DNA of 64,000 nucleotides, taken from the NCBI RefSeq assembly GCF_034190915.1, contig NW_026947484.1, positions 190,210,982 to 190,274,981 on the forward strand. Direction: 5' to 3'. Positions 12,731 to 24,845 of this stretch are shown here, in pieces. Both the position numbers and the translations under genes were made by a program. The DNA comes from Cavia porcellus (lineage: Eukaryota; Chordata; Mammalia; Rodentia; Caviidae). A model generated the notes under the pieces. It was not told the origin of the DNA. It saw only the letters and a list, made by a program, of their open reading frames with translations, and did not search any database. Numbering within the stretch: the first letter of the stretch is position 1; every line of letters starts with the position of its first letter.

Positions 12731-15045
12731 GGAATTTGGGATAAAGAGTGGTTTCTGTCTGTGTAGTCTCCCTGAGTATTTGGAGCTGGCTTGAGGGTCT
12801 GAGCCAGGTGCTCAGAGGTGCATCTGTGGATTACTCAATGGTGCTCTTAGATTAAGTGCTGATGTACATGAGAAGTGCTTCGTAACTGTAGGGCGAACCA
12901 CAAAGTGATTGCTGGTCCTCCCTATGAAGAAGGTGGTTTTTCAGGTCAATTCCTTATCAGTTGTGCCCGTGTCCTCAGTTCTTCTCAGAACCTCTATATA
13001 AAAAAAAAGAGGAGCATCATCCTGAAAAACAATAAGTGATTCTAGTTTTCATGTAGTTGTGTTTTGACAAAGTGGGGGACACTTTCTTATGGGAGTCATG
13101 ATCTTAAGTGGCCTAAAATGCATAGATTCACAAAATCCTTCCCTCTTCGTTTGCGCTCTTTCTAAAGCACCAAAGAAAGTGTGTACTGCTTGCATATCCT
13201 CACTCCCACCATCTGTCCAATACTTGCAAATCCCCCTTTTCAGCAGAGAGAAAGCAAGCCCCAGGCTCCCTCCTGCAAGCGCTCATACCTACCTATTTGT
13301 TTCTGTTTTCATGTATTTTGTGTATGTAGCATCTATTTTTGGCAAAAGATAATGACTTACAGGGATGGCAATATAATGTCCTTTTTGAGTGAATTTATTT
13401 AACAACATGAATAAAGTCAGTAACCCAGGTAGTACTTGAAAACAGCACAAGTCATAAAGTTGGCATGTGATTAAATGAAGTTTGGGAAAGACCAGTAAAA
13501 AGTTAACTAATGCAGACATTAACGATCACTGCACAGTGTCATTAGCTTCTGACATGGGGGAATTTTTATCATCTCTATGAAGTGGCCTTGGAGCCAAAGC
13601 CAAAAACAGCCTTCTTTCTTGGAAATGCCTGTGTCAGTCACGTATGTTTTCTCAGCTGCTCTTCAAGGTCCTTGATCCTTATGGGCTTCTGTCATGTCTA
13701 TGTGCTGTCAGAACTCCAGTTTGGGGAGCACTTGCCATGTCTTTAAACATCTTATTGTCGCAACCCTCACCCCTTTTTTATCTGGTCTCACTTCTCCTTC
13801 ACCCTGAACCTGCTGTGCAGCAGAAGTAGATGGAGCCTTAAGAAGAAATGGAATTTGTACTATCGGGAGACCCTTGCAAACATGATGCCAGGTGCCAGAT
13901 GCCAGGCTTCTCACCAGGGATAAATGCTGAATGATTTCCACTTGTCAATTGCTAGAGATGGTACAGTGGTGATTGCCGGGGGCGAGAGAGAAGGAAATGG
14001 GGAGCTAGTGTCTATCATGGGCCCAGAGTTTCAGTTTGGATAGATGAGAAAGAGTCCTGAACATGGAGGTGAGTAATGGTTGCACGACAGCATGAACATA
14101 CTTAAAGTTAGAGACCTGCGTGGTTGGTTGAGGCTAATACTGTTACATGTAGTATATTACCACAGTAACACCTGAAGAGGGCAGGGAGCATGTTCTTTCC
14201 ACCACACTGCCCTGGCTTGCCTCATCCTACCACAGTGAAGGTCATCCATGCCTGTTTTCACTTGTAATAGCTGTCAACTCGAATGCCAACACATTCTGCT
14301 CCTGTCTTGCCTCTTCCAGCCCCTACACCAAGCTCACTTTCACCCTAAATGTTGTGGTGATTTAGGGAGTGGTGTTGTCTCTTGGAAATCATGAGCTTCC
14401 CAGGAGCAGCCTGTACTATGAACCTTTCCCAAGTCCCCAGGGTTCCTAGTGTGGCCCAAAAGAGAGCACCTGATTTTAGTATCTTATCACCTGTCTTTCC
14501 AGCCACTACTGTCTTTCCTGAAATAAGCAGCCACCAAAATGTCAGTTCCCTATCTGGAACCTCAGCTAGACAGACAGCCACCCCTCGGGCTGCCGTGACA
14601 CTGGCCTTGGCATCTTCTGCTGAAGAGAGCTCCCCTTCCTCACTCAGAAGTGAAACTAAACATCATCTCTGAAATCCCCTGGATGTGTTCATTCCGTTTG
14701 GAAGACTAGATGGGGCAGGGACTGTGGAAGTGTCACTTAGGGAACAAGTAGTGATCTTAGGTTCCTTTTGCTTGTTGGTGTTTTAAGTGACGCTGTGAGC
14801 GGGGTGTGAACTTGAGGATCATCTGGGGCCCAGCTCCACTTTGTACACATGGGGACTGAAGTCCAGAGAGTGTGAGGAACTGCCCCCATGGGGAAGACCC
14901 CTCAATTTGGCAGTCAAGCAAGGGGACTGGTCTCATATGCCTGGCAGCTCTGAGCTCAGGTGGATTTCCTAGCAGGGATCCCGGATAGGGAGAAGTATAT
15001 GCTGCGTGTCCGTTACCTCTCTGTTTCCTTCTTTTTTACCTACAG

Positions 15046-15261
15046 AGTTCCAGAGGCAGGAAAGTGTCCGGTCCCAGCACAAAGGTATCCAACTATATGA
15101 CACCCCTTATGAACCTGAAGGCCAAAGCTTCGACTCTGACTCGGAGAGCACGGTCAGCCCTCGATTGAGGGAAAGCAAGCTGCCCCAGGATGATGACAGG
15201 CCTGCTGATGAGTACGACCAACCATGGGAGTGGAATCGAGTCACCATCCCTGCCTTGGCAG
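15046..15261 (+). CDS. SHB: SHB coding exon, fourth from last: tyrosine-rich acidic linker
   Basis: This is an internal coding exon of the SH2 adapter SHB, which links activated tyrosine-kinase receptors and the T-cell receptor to downstream signalling proteins in the cytoplasm. It follows a pyrimidine-rich acceptor (AG at 15044-15045) and ends at a GTAGGG donor (GT at 15262). The first two bases complete a Glu codon from the previous exon, so the upstream intron is phase 1. The 71 full codons read FQRQESVRSQHKG..., then LYDTPYEPEG, an acidic serine run (DSDSES), PQDDDRPADEYDQPWEWNRV and TIPAL. The YDTPYEP and DEYDQPWEW blocks are characteristic of the SHB/SHD/SHE/SHF family and contain candidate tyrosine phosphorylation sites. 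The last base joins the next exon to give Ala (phase 1). The reading frame continues open before the acceptor to an ATG at 15006, but that stretch is intronic by splice logic. Identification rests on remembered family sequence and is firm because all four exons join in frame. Confidence 0.96.
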
Positions 15262-15872
15262 GTAGGGAGCACCTGGTGCCGCTCTGGAGATAGCTGCCCC
15301 TCAGCCTTCCCAGTACTTACTGCAGACAAAGGGAATACATACAGGCCCCCAGCCTGCCCAGGGAGAAATTCTGGAGTTGTTTGACAATCTATTTGGGGTG
15401 TCCTTTCTCCTAGTACTAAAGGTTCCCCAAGGCCAAAGAAAAAGTCAGGTCTGATGTCTAGAGTCCTGTTTCTGGACTCCTACCATCTTTAAAGACAGCC
15501 CCCAGATGCTGAGAAACCTGTCTGCAGAGCAGGTGCAGTGGCCTGATGGAGCCCCATGACCCCGTGCAGTCCTGCATGGATAGCGTGGTCCACATGGCTC
15601 ACAGGGCCACTGTGTTTCCCATTCCACCTTCGGTGTGAACCTGCTCTGAATACAGGACACATCCTGGCCCCAGTGGCCACCTAGCCCCCTCCCTCCTCCT
15701 GCCATGAGCCCATTGAGCATCTCTTGTGGCTCCTCCCTCCACCAGGACTAGGTTTCTAGAATCTGCCTGTCCATCACAGTCCTAAAGCTTCTCTCCCATG
15801 AGCCTTTTGGAACATGGTGTGGCCACATGTTACCCACTTTTACCTTTTGATTCTAATTGTACTCCTGAGATT

Positions 15873-16018
15873 TTTTTTCCCCTGTCTTTTTCTCACAGTA
15901 TAGTTCAGGCTGGCCTTGAATTCACTTTGTAGCCCAGGCCAACCTCAAACTCCTAGCAATCCTCCTGCCTCTGCCTCTTCAGTGCTGGGATTACAGGCAT
16001 GCACCACCATGCATGACT
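15873..16018 (-). repeat. B1 SINE (antisense)
   Basis: TATAGTTCAGGCTGGCCTTG, a repeated GCCCAGGCCAACCTCAAACTC, GCTGGGATTACAGGCATGC and ACCACCATGCATGAC. This is a clear inverted B1, about 600 bases downstream of an SHB exon. Confidence 0.85.
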
Positions 16019-16484
16019 CAACTCCTGAGAAAGTATGCCAAATTAAAGATCGAAAATTCAGAAAAAATATTGTTCATAGTCATGAGAAATGAGAAACTGA
16101 AATGTCCATCCATGTAGACATGTGCATCCATGTGGTAGAATATCATGTGGCCACTAGTAAATGATGTTCTTGGGTTTATGACCACTCAGGGAAACGTTTG
16201 TGTTTAATATTAAGAACTGAAAAGCCAGAACAGTTGAATGCATCTGAGTTTAGACATGTAAACAGAAACATGCAACAACTACTTCTTCCCACACTGGAGA
16301 CCTTAAAGGGAGAGTTTTTTTTTTAATTATTTGCCTTAAATCTCTACTCATACACAGCTAGATCCTGCTTCCCTTTCTAGCCTGCTAATGAGCCTGACTC
16401 CCACCTGCAACCCTCAGTTGATCTCTAGATACTCTAGTACGTATAGCTCGTACTTAGTTCTTGTGAAATACTATGTCCTAGGCA

Positions 16485-16790
16485 CATTCCATTTTTCTGC
16501 CTGGAATGTTGCCCTTCCCAGCCTTACCATTTCTGGAGAAGTCTTGCACCTCCTTTGAGGCCTGGTTCAAATGTTGCCATTTCTGTGAGCCCTCCTGTAG
16601 CTTTGTGTCTCACAGGTGTCCTTGTCCCCTCCCTGGGCCTATCCAGCATTCTGCACATTGTCCATGGTAAAGCATTTTCATACCACCACAGGTCTTCTGT
16701 GGGTGTGGGTCTTGTCTGCCAGGTTGTGGGCTCCACAAGGTCAACTTCTCTTCTCTCTGTATCCTCACTTCTTCCCTGTATCACTATCTG
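16485..16790 (+). repeat. L2 LINE fragment
   Basis: TGCCTGGAATGTTGCCCTTCC, TGGTTCAAATGTTGCC, TGTGAGCCCTCCTG and TTGTGGGCTCCACAAGG follow the order of the L2 3' end. Open frames over it on both strands are spurious. Confidence 0.6.
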
Positions 16791-17454
16791 TTTGTCTGAG
16801 AGCCAAATGCACAGACAGCCCTGTGGCTGATGATCCGTGGTCACCCCATTGCCTCCAGTACATTTACAGCCTCCTCTCACCTGTTGACCCAAAGGAATCG
16901 GAGAGTTGGCCCTGCCATGCTCCTCCAGATGTGGGAGGAGTCTGTACCATCGCTGAACTTCTTTTTGCAATTGTCAGGTTGACTAACAGGCTGAAAGGGT
17001 TCAGACACCTTCAGTGTCCCTCGAATGACGCAGCGCTATGGGAAGGTATGGAGTATCAGCCTGTCCTGTCCAGTTTCTAAGCAAAAGTGGGCAAGTGATG
17101 AGTAGACCACCTAGCATCAAATGATGCAGCACAGCAGCTCACTGGCTCCACTTGTCAGACCTGGAGTGTAGCTGCTTAGGAATGAAAGGCCGAGTACTTG
17201 GCCATGCACAGGCCCAGAGGGTGGGAAACGTGATGCAGGGCATCTGCAGACTTTCTGAGAAACAAAGTTATTTCATTTGTGACTCATCCAAAGATTTGTC
17301 TCATGCATCCTCGGTTCAGCCAGCAGAGATAGAAGACAGACATATGACTCACATAGGTATTCTGCTCAGCATAGTTATTTTGGATGTTTGTCTGTCTCCC
17401 CCTGGAGCTCCTTTGCAGGTTTCTGTGCTCTAGAAAGTTTAGAACAGTGTGTCT

Positions 17455-17695
17455 TGCACATTGAGACTCATGGGGCACGAGTCTGACCATCCCAGGTTCA
17501 CATGCCAGCTCCACCATCACCAGCTTCGTCTTCAGGATCTCAAGCAGCTGTTTAGTCTCCCCAAGCCTTAGTTTTCACCTCTGTAAAATGGGAGAGTCCC
17601 AGCTCTTATCACATTGGATCTCTGATGATCCTTGGGAAGGTCTGGATGGAAAGACATTATAATCCATGCATGGGAGAATGGTTGGCATTCAGGAA
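17455..17695 (+). repeat. MIR fragment
   Basis: CAGGTTCACATGCCAGCTCC, then CCAAGCCTTAGTTTTCACC and TCTGTAAAATGGGAGAG match the 3' half of MIR. Confidence 0.65.
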
Positions 17696-19259
17696 AGGCT
17701 CGCTATATGAAATAAAATTTAATTAATCCATTAAAAACAGCCCAGCACTATAAAAAGAGTCACATAGCAGTTCAGAGGCTCCACTGGCAGAGCCCTTTAC
17801 CAGTTAGGCCTGGAGTGTAAAGTCAGGAGGGCTGTGAAAATGCTTCTCCTGTAGAGAATCCCAAGTCTCCACTCCAGTAACAGCTGTATCTGCCAGTTAC
17901 CTGGGTCTCCCTCCCAGGTACGGCCCCGTGGGCCCTCCAGGTCTGAAAGAGTGCCTGCTGTCTGACGGATGTGACGTGATATGGATTGCTTGATTTGCCT
18001 AGGTCAGGGCTCCAGCTCGAACGTGCAGGAAGTGTTAACAGATTGCTGGGTCCTAACCCCAAGTTCCTGGCTCAGTGGGTCTGGGGGCAGGTATGAGAAT
18101 GTACGTTTCTAACCCATGGTACTCGTGCTGCTGATCTAGGAAACCCCCCTCTGAGGACCTGGAGTGCACTGAGCACATGCTGTGCATTAGGCATCAAGTG
18201 GGAGTGAAGCCAGGAAGGGGAGGTTGCAGCTCGGCTCAGGCAGCGGCACTGTCTCACCCATCCAAAGAGCCTTCCCCACTCTCCTTCCGCATTGGGTTGC
18301 CCCCCCCTCACTCGTGCTCCTGCTGTGCCTTCTTGGGTTTATTTTGGAGCACCCCGGTGCACACTTGTCACTGCTAGCGTGTGGGTGCTTTGCTGTGGTG
18401 TGCACTCCTCAGGCAGCCTCCCCCTTGGATTTGGTATATTCGCAGCCTCACCAAGTTGAGGCTGTAAGGGCAGAGAAAGGGAAGTAAGGTACTAGGTATG
18501 TCTGTTTCCGAAACAGTTGTGAGTCATCTCTGAGCCAGCGCAGTTGGGTAATTTAAAATAATCCTGTTAAGATAAGGGAGGAGGGGAGAGGGCAGGAAAC
18601 TAAAATTTATTGGGCAGCAATTACAAACTTGGCATAGTTAACTCTTCAAAGCCCTGCAAGGTGGGGTTGCTTTGCTGTGTCACACAGATGACCATCCTGA
18701 GGCTCAGAGTGAGGGGATCTTACCCACAATCACGTTGCAGTGAATTGAGATCAGTCTGGCTGCTCACCACTGGCTCTTTCTGTGCAGGCGTTGATACCTG
18801 AGCACAGAAAGGTCTGTTTAAACATGCCCTTCACCTTGTTCTGGGGTCAGGTGGTGAGGGCAGTCGTGGCTGACCTGTGGCACCCGTGCTGTAGCCAACT
18901 GTTTGTTGTCAGTGAGTTCTAAAAGGCCCACCATCACAGGCTCGGGCTGTTGAGGCAGACACAGTTGTGCCTGCCTGTTTTGGGTTGACCTTGTGGTTTG
19001 TGTCTGTCCTCCACAAATGCAAACGCTCTGTGGCTGGTAATACTGATGTTGTGTGCTGTTCCCCCAAAGCCTGTGACTCACCCTCGGGTGCTCAGACAAA
19101 ACATGCCTGGCCTCTTCAGACAGTTCCTCAGGGAATCTTAGACCTGGCCACTGCCACCTGTCACACCAGCCACATGCCATTTCCTTCTCACTGCTGGCCT
19201 CCCTCAGTTCCCAGGATGCTTCCCATCTCCTGCACAACTTCCCAGAGTGCCTTGGGCCT

Positions 19260-19520
19260 GCAAGGAAATTAGCAATCATGTTTATACGGGAGCCTTTTAC
19301 TGTGTAATGAGTAACATTCGTAATTAATGTTTAACACATGTGAACAGCAGGTCTCCGCACAAAGAGGGGTTTCAATTAAAGAACTGGGATCACTTTCTTT
19401 GGCTAATATGTTACTGAGGGACAGGTTTTTCCAGTTGGTTTTTCTATTTGACGTATGAATAAATTCACTTAGTAATGAAAAGAAAAACATCTTCCATTTA
19501 TAGCTTTGTCTCTTGGGTGG
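19260..19520. promoter_or_regulatory. Candidate conserved non-coding block (intron)
   Basis: AT-rich, repeat-free sequence with homeodomain-type cores (GTAATTAATG near 19320, CAATTAAAG near 19373). Function is inferred only from composition and lack of repeats. Confidence 0.3.
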
Positions 19521-20711
19521 AAGAAAACTCAAAGATTTGATAGACTATGTTTTTCCCTTCTGTTTGGCCAAAGACCTAAATGTGGGTGGAGCTTTATAAG
19601 ATCAGAGACCCTGGCTGCTTGTTTACACCTGGTCCCCACCCAACTCTGTGCCTGGCACATGAGCACCAAGGTATTTGCTAAATTCCTAAGTCAGGTGCTG
19701 GGAAAACCAGCCAAAAGTTCTGTTAAGGTCCCGAACTCCACGGATGCCCCTGTGGCCTGTGCACACGATGTTTTGCTTCCTGTTGTTCCTGTGTACTATC
19801 TCCCTGTCTCCTCTGGGATGGTGCTGGGAGACCTGCAAGGTGTGGGACATTTGAGTGATTGTTGACTACATACATCTGGAAAACTGAAATGAACCAGCAG
19901 AGACCTATTGTCATAGGAGCAGGGTTTTAGTAATCCATAAATGTTTGTGCGTTGTTGTGGACATTTATGGGGTTTTTGTTCTCCCAGAGGTCAGGTAGTC
20001 CACTCTGCCTCCTGAACCTATGTATCCCCCCTTTTTACTCCCTCTGGCCTCCCTGCCTGGCTGTGGGCCGTGCACAGGATCCCACAGCAGGGATGCATGG
20101 AGGGGACACCATGGGGGCCTGAACTCTGCCTGTGTGCCTGGAGTGTTCAGTGGGAGTCAGTAGCAGGCTGGAGCGGTCTGTAGGCTCTGATCAGCTCTGT
20201 ATGGTGTACATGTGGCCTGTGCTCACTTCAGGTGAAGATGCCACTTTGGCAGTGGACAGCTTGCAAGCCGCTCTATGCACACACAGCTTCTTGTTCTTAA
20301 TCTAAGCCTCACTGCATGAGCCTAAAGCACACAATCCTGTGCCAGAGCTGGGGGAAAGGTGGTGGCCAGCCAGCCAGCAGCAGTGGAACAGTCTAAACCC
20401 AGAAGGCACACCAGCCTCACCTGAGCACCTGAGAAGAGGCTACCAGCATCTGTCCTCCCAGACCGGGGGCCCACGGGCTGGAGGCTGCGGCTGGGGCCCT
20501 GCTGTGTGGCATGGCATCTTGCCCCTTCAGCTTTGCCAGTGATACAACCACACAGGGGCTTGTGTATGAAAGCACACATCGTGATAGCACAACCTCATCA
20601 GGTACGAGATAAAGATCAGAGGAAAGTATGTTCTTCAATGCACCATGGAGTGAAACCGTTTTTCAAAGCTATTTTAAGAGAATTAGAGGAGGGTGCCCAA
20701 CTTCTGCATTC

Positions 20712-20800
20712 CCTGTTTTTTGGTACCGAGGATCAAACTCATGTTCTCGAGCTTGCCAGGCAGGCACTTACACTGCTGAGCTAAATCCCAGTGCTTCATT
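20712..20800 (-). repeat. ID-type SINE (antisense)
   Basis: GGTACCGAGGATCAAACTCATG ... CCAGGCAGGCACTTACACTGCTGAGCTAAATCCC is the inverse of the same tRNA-derived SINE seen at 60957. Confidence 0.8.
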
Positions 20801-20844
20801 CTCCTTTTTGACAAGTGAGTGAAGATTTCATAGTCCCCCTGACC

Positions 20845-20970
20845 TGGGCAGAGTCATTCATTCAACAGACATTGCCCATCTGCTGTGTATCAGGCACTGT
20901 TCTAGGCTCTCGGGCTAAACAGGAAACATCGGAGTACAGTCTCTGCTCCTTCCAAAGTTCATCTTTGTCA
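20845..20970 (-). repeat. L2-type fragment (antisense)
   Basis: CATTCAACAGACATTGCCC, GTGTATCAGGCACTGTTCTAGG and the following words are the usual inverted L2 3' signature. Confidence 0.55.
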
Positions 20971-21904
20971 GGAATCCAGGGAAGTTGGGGAAAAAGAAAT
21001 TTGTTTCTGATTCAGGGTACCTTGCCCTCCTGAGTATATGAAAAGAATGCATAGCACTCATGTGGCTATGAGAGAAGTCTGCCAGGACCTTGGTATACCA
21101 TCTGTTGTTAATTATCTTTACAGTTCTTCACGGTGAAGCATTGTCAGCCTTGGTTTGCAGATGAGGCAATTAAAGCTGAAAGGAATTTAAAAACAACATG
21201 CCCAGAGTCACCCAGTAAATAATGGCAGAGGTGGATTCAAACCCAGGGCGTCCTGAATCCTAAGTCCACACCCCTTTACATGACGCAGAGCTTCTCTAGT
21301 CCTTCTATTCCTGGCCCTGTTTCAGCCAATGACCATTGATGGATGCCAGTGCCAGCAGGGGAGCCTGAGGCACAGGGGCCTATCTTGATGATGATCTTGA
21401 TGATGTGGAACATCATTCTGAGGGAGCAGGACTGGGACAGTGGTACAGACTGAGGGGACATCAGGTCTCAGAGGAGAAAGGAATTTTATCTGGAGTTCTT
21501 GGGCAAAACTTGCCTGGGGAGATACTTTAAGCTGATCTTTGAGTAATCGCTGGAATTTTTGCAAGCAGATAGTAAAGGGAATTCCAAAGGCCTGACACAG
21601 ACAAAGCAAGGTCAAAAGGCAGACAGCAGATGTGGGCACTCACCATCCTTAGTGACTACAACCTGAGGTTGGGTTGGAATCCAGAAGGGTTACAGGGAAA
21701 GATGCATCTGAGAGGTCAGGCTGGAGCTGAGTTCCTGACCACCGTGAGCTCCACAGTGAGTTTGCCTAGAGCTCTGGGGAGTCCTGAGAGTTTGTAAGTA
21801 CAGTAGCGCTGTGCTTTCAAGGTTCTTTGGTTTTTCTAGAGATTGCTGTCTGTGGCCTTCTCTAGACAGTGAATAGGAGGGAGATGCACCCTGAAGAACA
21901 TATT

Positions 21905-22160
21905 TGCTCATCTCAGCACACACTTCCCAAGCACCCTCCCCGTGCCAGGCTCTGCTGCGAATTTAGAAGCATACAAGGGGCTGGAGAAGGAAACGAAAGT
22001 TACACTGCCCATAGGACAGCCAAGTTCACTGGGAAGAGTGGGGTGGGTGTCCAGGAGGGATACCAACAGCATGAGGCAAGAGATGGAAAAGTTTATGCTC
22101 TGCGGGGGCCGGGAAAGTGTTGTGGAGGAGCAGTTTCAACTGTGCCAGACCCCAGAGGCC
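21905..22160 (-). repeat. L2-type fragment (antisense)
   Basis: CCGTGCCAGGCTCTGCTGCG, GGGGCTGGAGAAGGAAACG and the GTTGTGGAGGAGCAGTTTC region follow the inverted L2 order. Degraded. Confidence 0.5.
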
Positions 22161-22729
22161 TCAGGGTGTCACAGAGACGGAGCAAGAGGCTGAGAGGCAA
22201 GTGAGACACAGCAAGACATTCTCAGCGTGGGTTAGGTCATCTTCATTCTGCCCCTGGACTTCAAAACCCTGGACAGCACACCCTTCCTGCAGCCCCTCAA
22301 CATTGTCCCTGTGCCAGAATTATTAGGAGAGTTGGTGCTAACAAAGGTGCTTAGTCTTCTGTCATTGGGAGTGACCAAACTTCAGAACTGCTTGGTGTAA
22401 GGCCTGTAACACAAATGGAAAGAAAGCTGCTGGCTTCCAGAAATCCAGAGGAAGGATGAGGGAAGCGGCTCAGAAACCGGGACCTTTAAGCTGATTTTGC
22501 AAGGCTGAGCTGTCTTCCACTTCTTAGGAAGACATTTGGGCTAAGAAAGGTAGCTAGCTGGTTGGCTCAGCCCTGAAAGACACTGAGCAGGCCACCTATC
22601 CAAAACCAGGTCCCGTCACTGGGACCAAAGTCAGGTGAGCTCCCAGCGCCTCATTCTGCCTAGCTTCAACTGTCTCTCCCCTCTGCAGGAGTCTCACTTC
22701 TCTTTTTAATTGTCTATAGGTGGAATTCA

Positions 22730-23210
22730 TTAGACTCAGACACTCTAACAGCTCACAGGGGTAGCATATCTTTCCTCTAAATGTAGATATTCTTTTGAGG
22801 GATTGTGTCTTTATCTTTTACAGAAAATCACTAAATTAGAAGAATTGCCATTTCAAATTGCAGATTAAAGAGAAACTTAATTAGAAAGGATGAAAGCAGT
22901 TGTGCTTGCAGCTTTTGTTCTTAAAAATGTTTTTTTTTTCTTTGCCTGCATAGTCACTGCCCTTGGAGTTTATATATTTGTATTTTAGGTGAAATGATTT
23001 GCCTAATTAAGCCTGCCATTCATCACCACCTGTTCTCTGTAAAATATATGGCTGCTTTATTAAGCTTGCCAGTAAATGCATAAATTAATTCAGGGGAGAA
23101 TTAGTGTTGACTAGGATGTTCTGAGGTTTTATCCAATTTATCTGATAGCAAAACTGATACTTTTTTCCCAGTAAAGCAAAACAGCAGCTCATTAAGCTTC
23201 CTCATTTAGC
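22730..23210. promoter_or_regulatory. Candidate conserved non-coding block (intron)
   Basis: Nearly 500 bases of AT-rich, repeat-free sequence, with several homeobox-like cores (CTTAATTAGAAAG near 22877, GCCTAATTAAGCC near 23001, ATAAATTAATTC near 23080). An enhancer role is inference. Confidence 0.35.
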
Positions 23211-23420
23211 ATTCATGGAACACCTGTTACCTTGCAGGTACTATAGTAGGCTTAGGCTCAGGGGCACATATGGTACAGACTCTGTCCTCAGGGACTCACA
23301 AGGAGCCAAATAAGGAAACTGGTGAGCAGGGTACCACGCACTGGGATCAAAATGAGTTTGGAGAGAGTAAGGTCAGGGAAGGCTTCCTGGAAGAGGTGGC
23401 CCCTGAAGGCTAAGTGGAAC
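23210..23420 (-). repeat. L2-type fragment (antisense)
   Basis: CATTCATGGAACACCTGTTACC, TCTGTCCTCAGGGACTCAC and CTTCCTGGAAGAGGTGGCCCC are inverted L2 3' features. Confidence 0.55.
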
Positions 23421-24354
23421 CAGTCAGGTGACCTGAGTCTAGTCGAACAGACGGGCACCAAGGGCCTGATAGGTTGTGCTGCAGAACTGGTTCCTGCCCA
23501 AGTCGCTGGTCTATTATGCCGCCTCTTCCTTCCGCTGTGGCAGGAGGTCTGTTGGAACTACTATTTTAGCTGAAATCCCCATACTGGAGCTCCAGGATGC
23601 CAGAGCTGAAAGTGATTTACAGTTCATCTGGTCCCTCTCCCTCTCTTGAGCCAATGGCAGAATTGATCCTCACTCCAGCCTTATGTCCTCCCCAAGCCCA
23701 TCCTCCTGTTTCCCACAGCCACAGGGTTAGCAGAAGGAGCTGTTCTGGTGAAGTGCACACCAGTCCTGTCCTGGTGGACCCCATGCTGTCCCTTAAGCAC
23801 AAATCTGTGCCCCACACAGTGGTCCTCCCTGTTGGGCCATGGGTAGTCATGTGCTGTCAGAGTCACCTACATGTACTCAGCTACACTGGTGCCCTATTTC
23901 TGTGGTCCCCCATTCCCCTCCATCCACAGACAAATGTATCCTCTCAAAACCAGCCTGAGAATGTCATTCTCGGTTGTCCTCAGCTTGGTATCAGGCTCTT
24001 TAGAAAGGGGCTCCGTGATCTGGCCCTCACCTGTCCACATGGTACCAGTGACCGCCCAAAGTCACCCACCAAGGGGTCTGCAAGATAGGTACTTGGCTTA
24101 GGACCTCCACACTCCTTCTCCCCCACCCAGGAATGTGTCCCATCTGATCAGTGCTGCAAGGGCTGGTGCCCATGATGATGTGCGTGCCACCTCACTGGGT
24201 AGGAAGGGGCCCGAGCTTGTTCCACATGCCCCTTCCCCAGTAGTGCCAGCTGTCCTCCTAGTGCTCAGGCCTAAGCCTGCATCGGCCCAACCTCCTTTCT
24301 CCCATGCCCCACTTTGAGTCACTAGGAGACCTGCTATCTTTTCCCTGTGCACGC

Positions 24355-24368
24355 TCCCCCCCCCCCCA
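24355..24368 (+). repeat. Poly(C) run
   Basis: About 13 consecutive C bases lie near 24356-24367. No function is evident. Confidence 0.8.
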
Positions 24369-24619
24369 TCTCTCTTCAAATTAGTAAATTTTGTATTTCA
24401 GGGCAGTTACAGGTTCACAGAACAACTCAGTAGAAAGCACAGAGGCTGTCACATCCCCTGCCCTCTTTTTCATCTGTTTTTGGTACAGCAATCCTGTTTA
24501 AAAAGAGCTAGGTTAAACCCTTCCTGTCAGAACGCCAAACTCCCTTTGTATGTTTCACAACAAAGCCAAGTTGGTCCCCAAACCAGTGAAGCCCCTGCTA
24601 TCTGTCCTCTGTACCGTGG

Positions 24620-24845
24620 CTCAGATTGTTTTGCTTCTTACATCCTCCAGGTTTAGGCCACCTCCATTTTTCCTCTGCCAAGAATGTCCTTCCCATCGTG
24701 TCACTTCTTCCTTTCCAATATTTACACAGACATCGCCTCCCCTCCGCTGCTGGGTCTGTGACACTTGTCACCAGCCACTGATGGAGTCCTTCCTGCCCCA
24801 GGACTGCAGGCCATCAGGCAGGGGTCTTGTCCATTTTCCCTAGCA
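24620..24845 (+). repeat. L2 LINE fragment
   Basis: CTCTGCCAAGAATGTCCTTCCC, TTTACACAGACATCGCCTCC and a CCATTTTCCCTAGCACC end follow the L2 3' order. Confidence 0.55.

Larger units (their letters stand above)
1..15045 (+). other. SHB: Upstream SHB intron (partial, phase 1)
   Basis: The stretch from the left edge to the first visible SHB acceptor has no convincing exon. I looked for sequence that would encode the part of SHB preceding the linker exon and did not see it, so the preceding exon should be left of base 1. The interval holds a MaLR LTR, several SINEs (1.3-4.2 kb), old MIR-like pieces (4.7 and 5.6 kb) and a long ancient L1 3' end (10.3-11.2 kb). From about 4.2 to 15.9 kb I see no B1 or ID element. 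Confidence 0.85.

Noticed and set aside
1..15045. An earlier SHB exon inside the first 15 kb
   Set aside because: No open segment with flanking AG/GT encodes anything resembling the upstream part of SHB. It should lie left of the window.
15006..15045. ATG at 15006 as an alternative SHB start
   Set aside because: It lies in the pyrimidine-rich acceptor tract directly before the exon and reads intron sequence.
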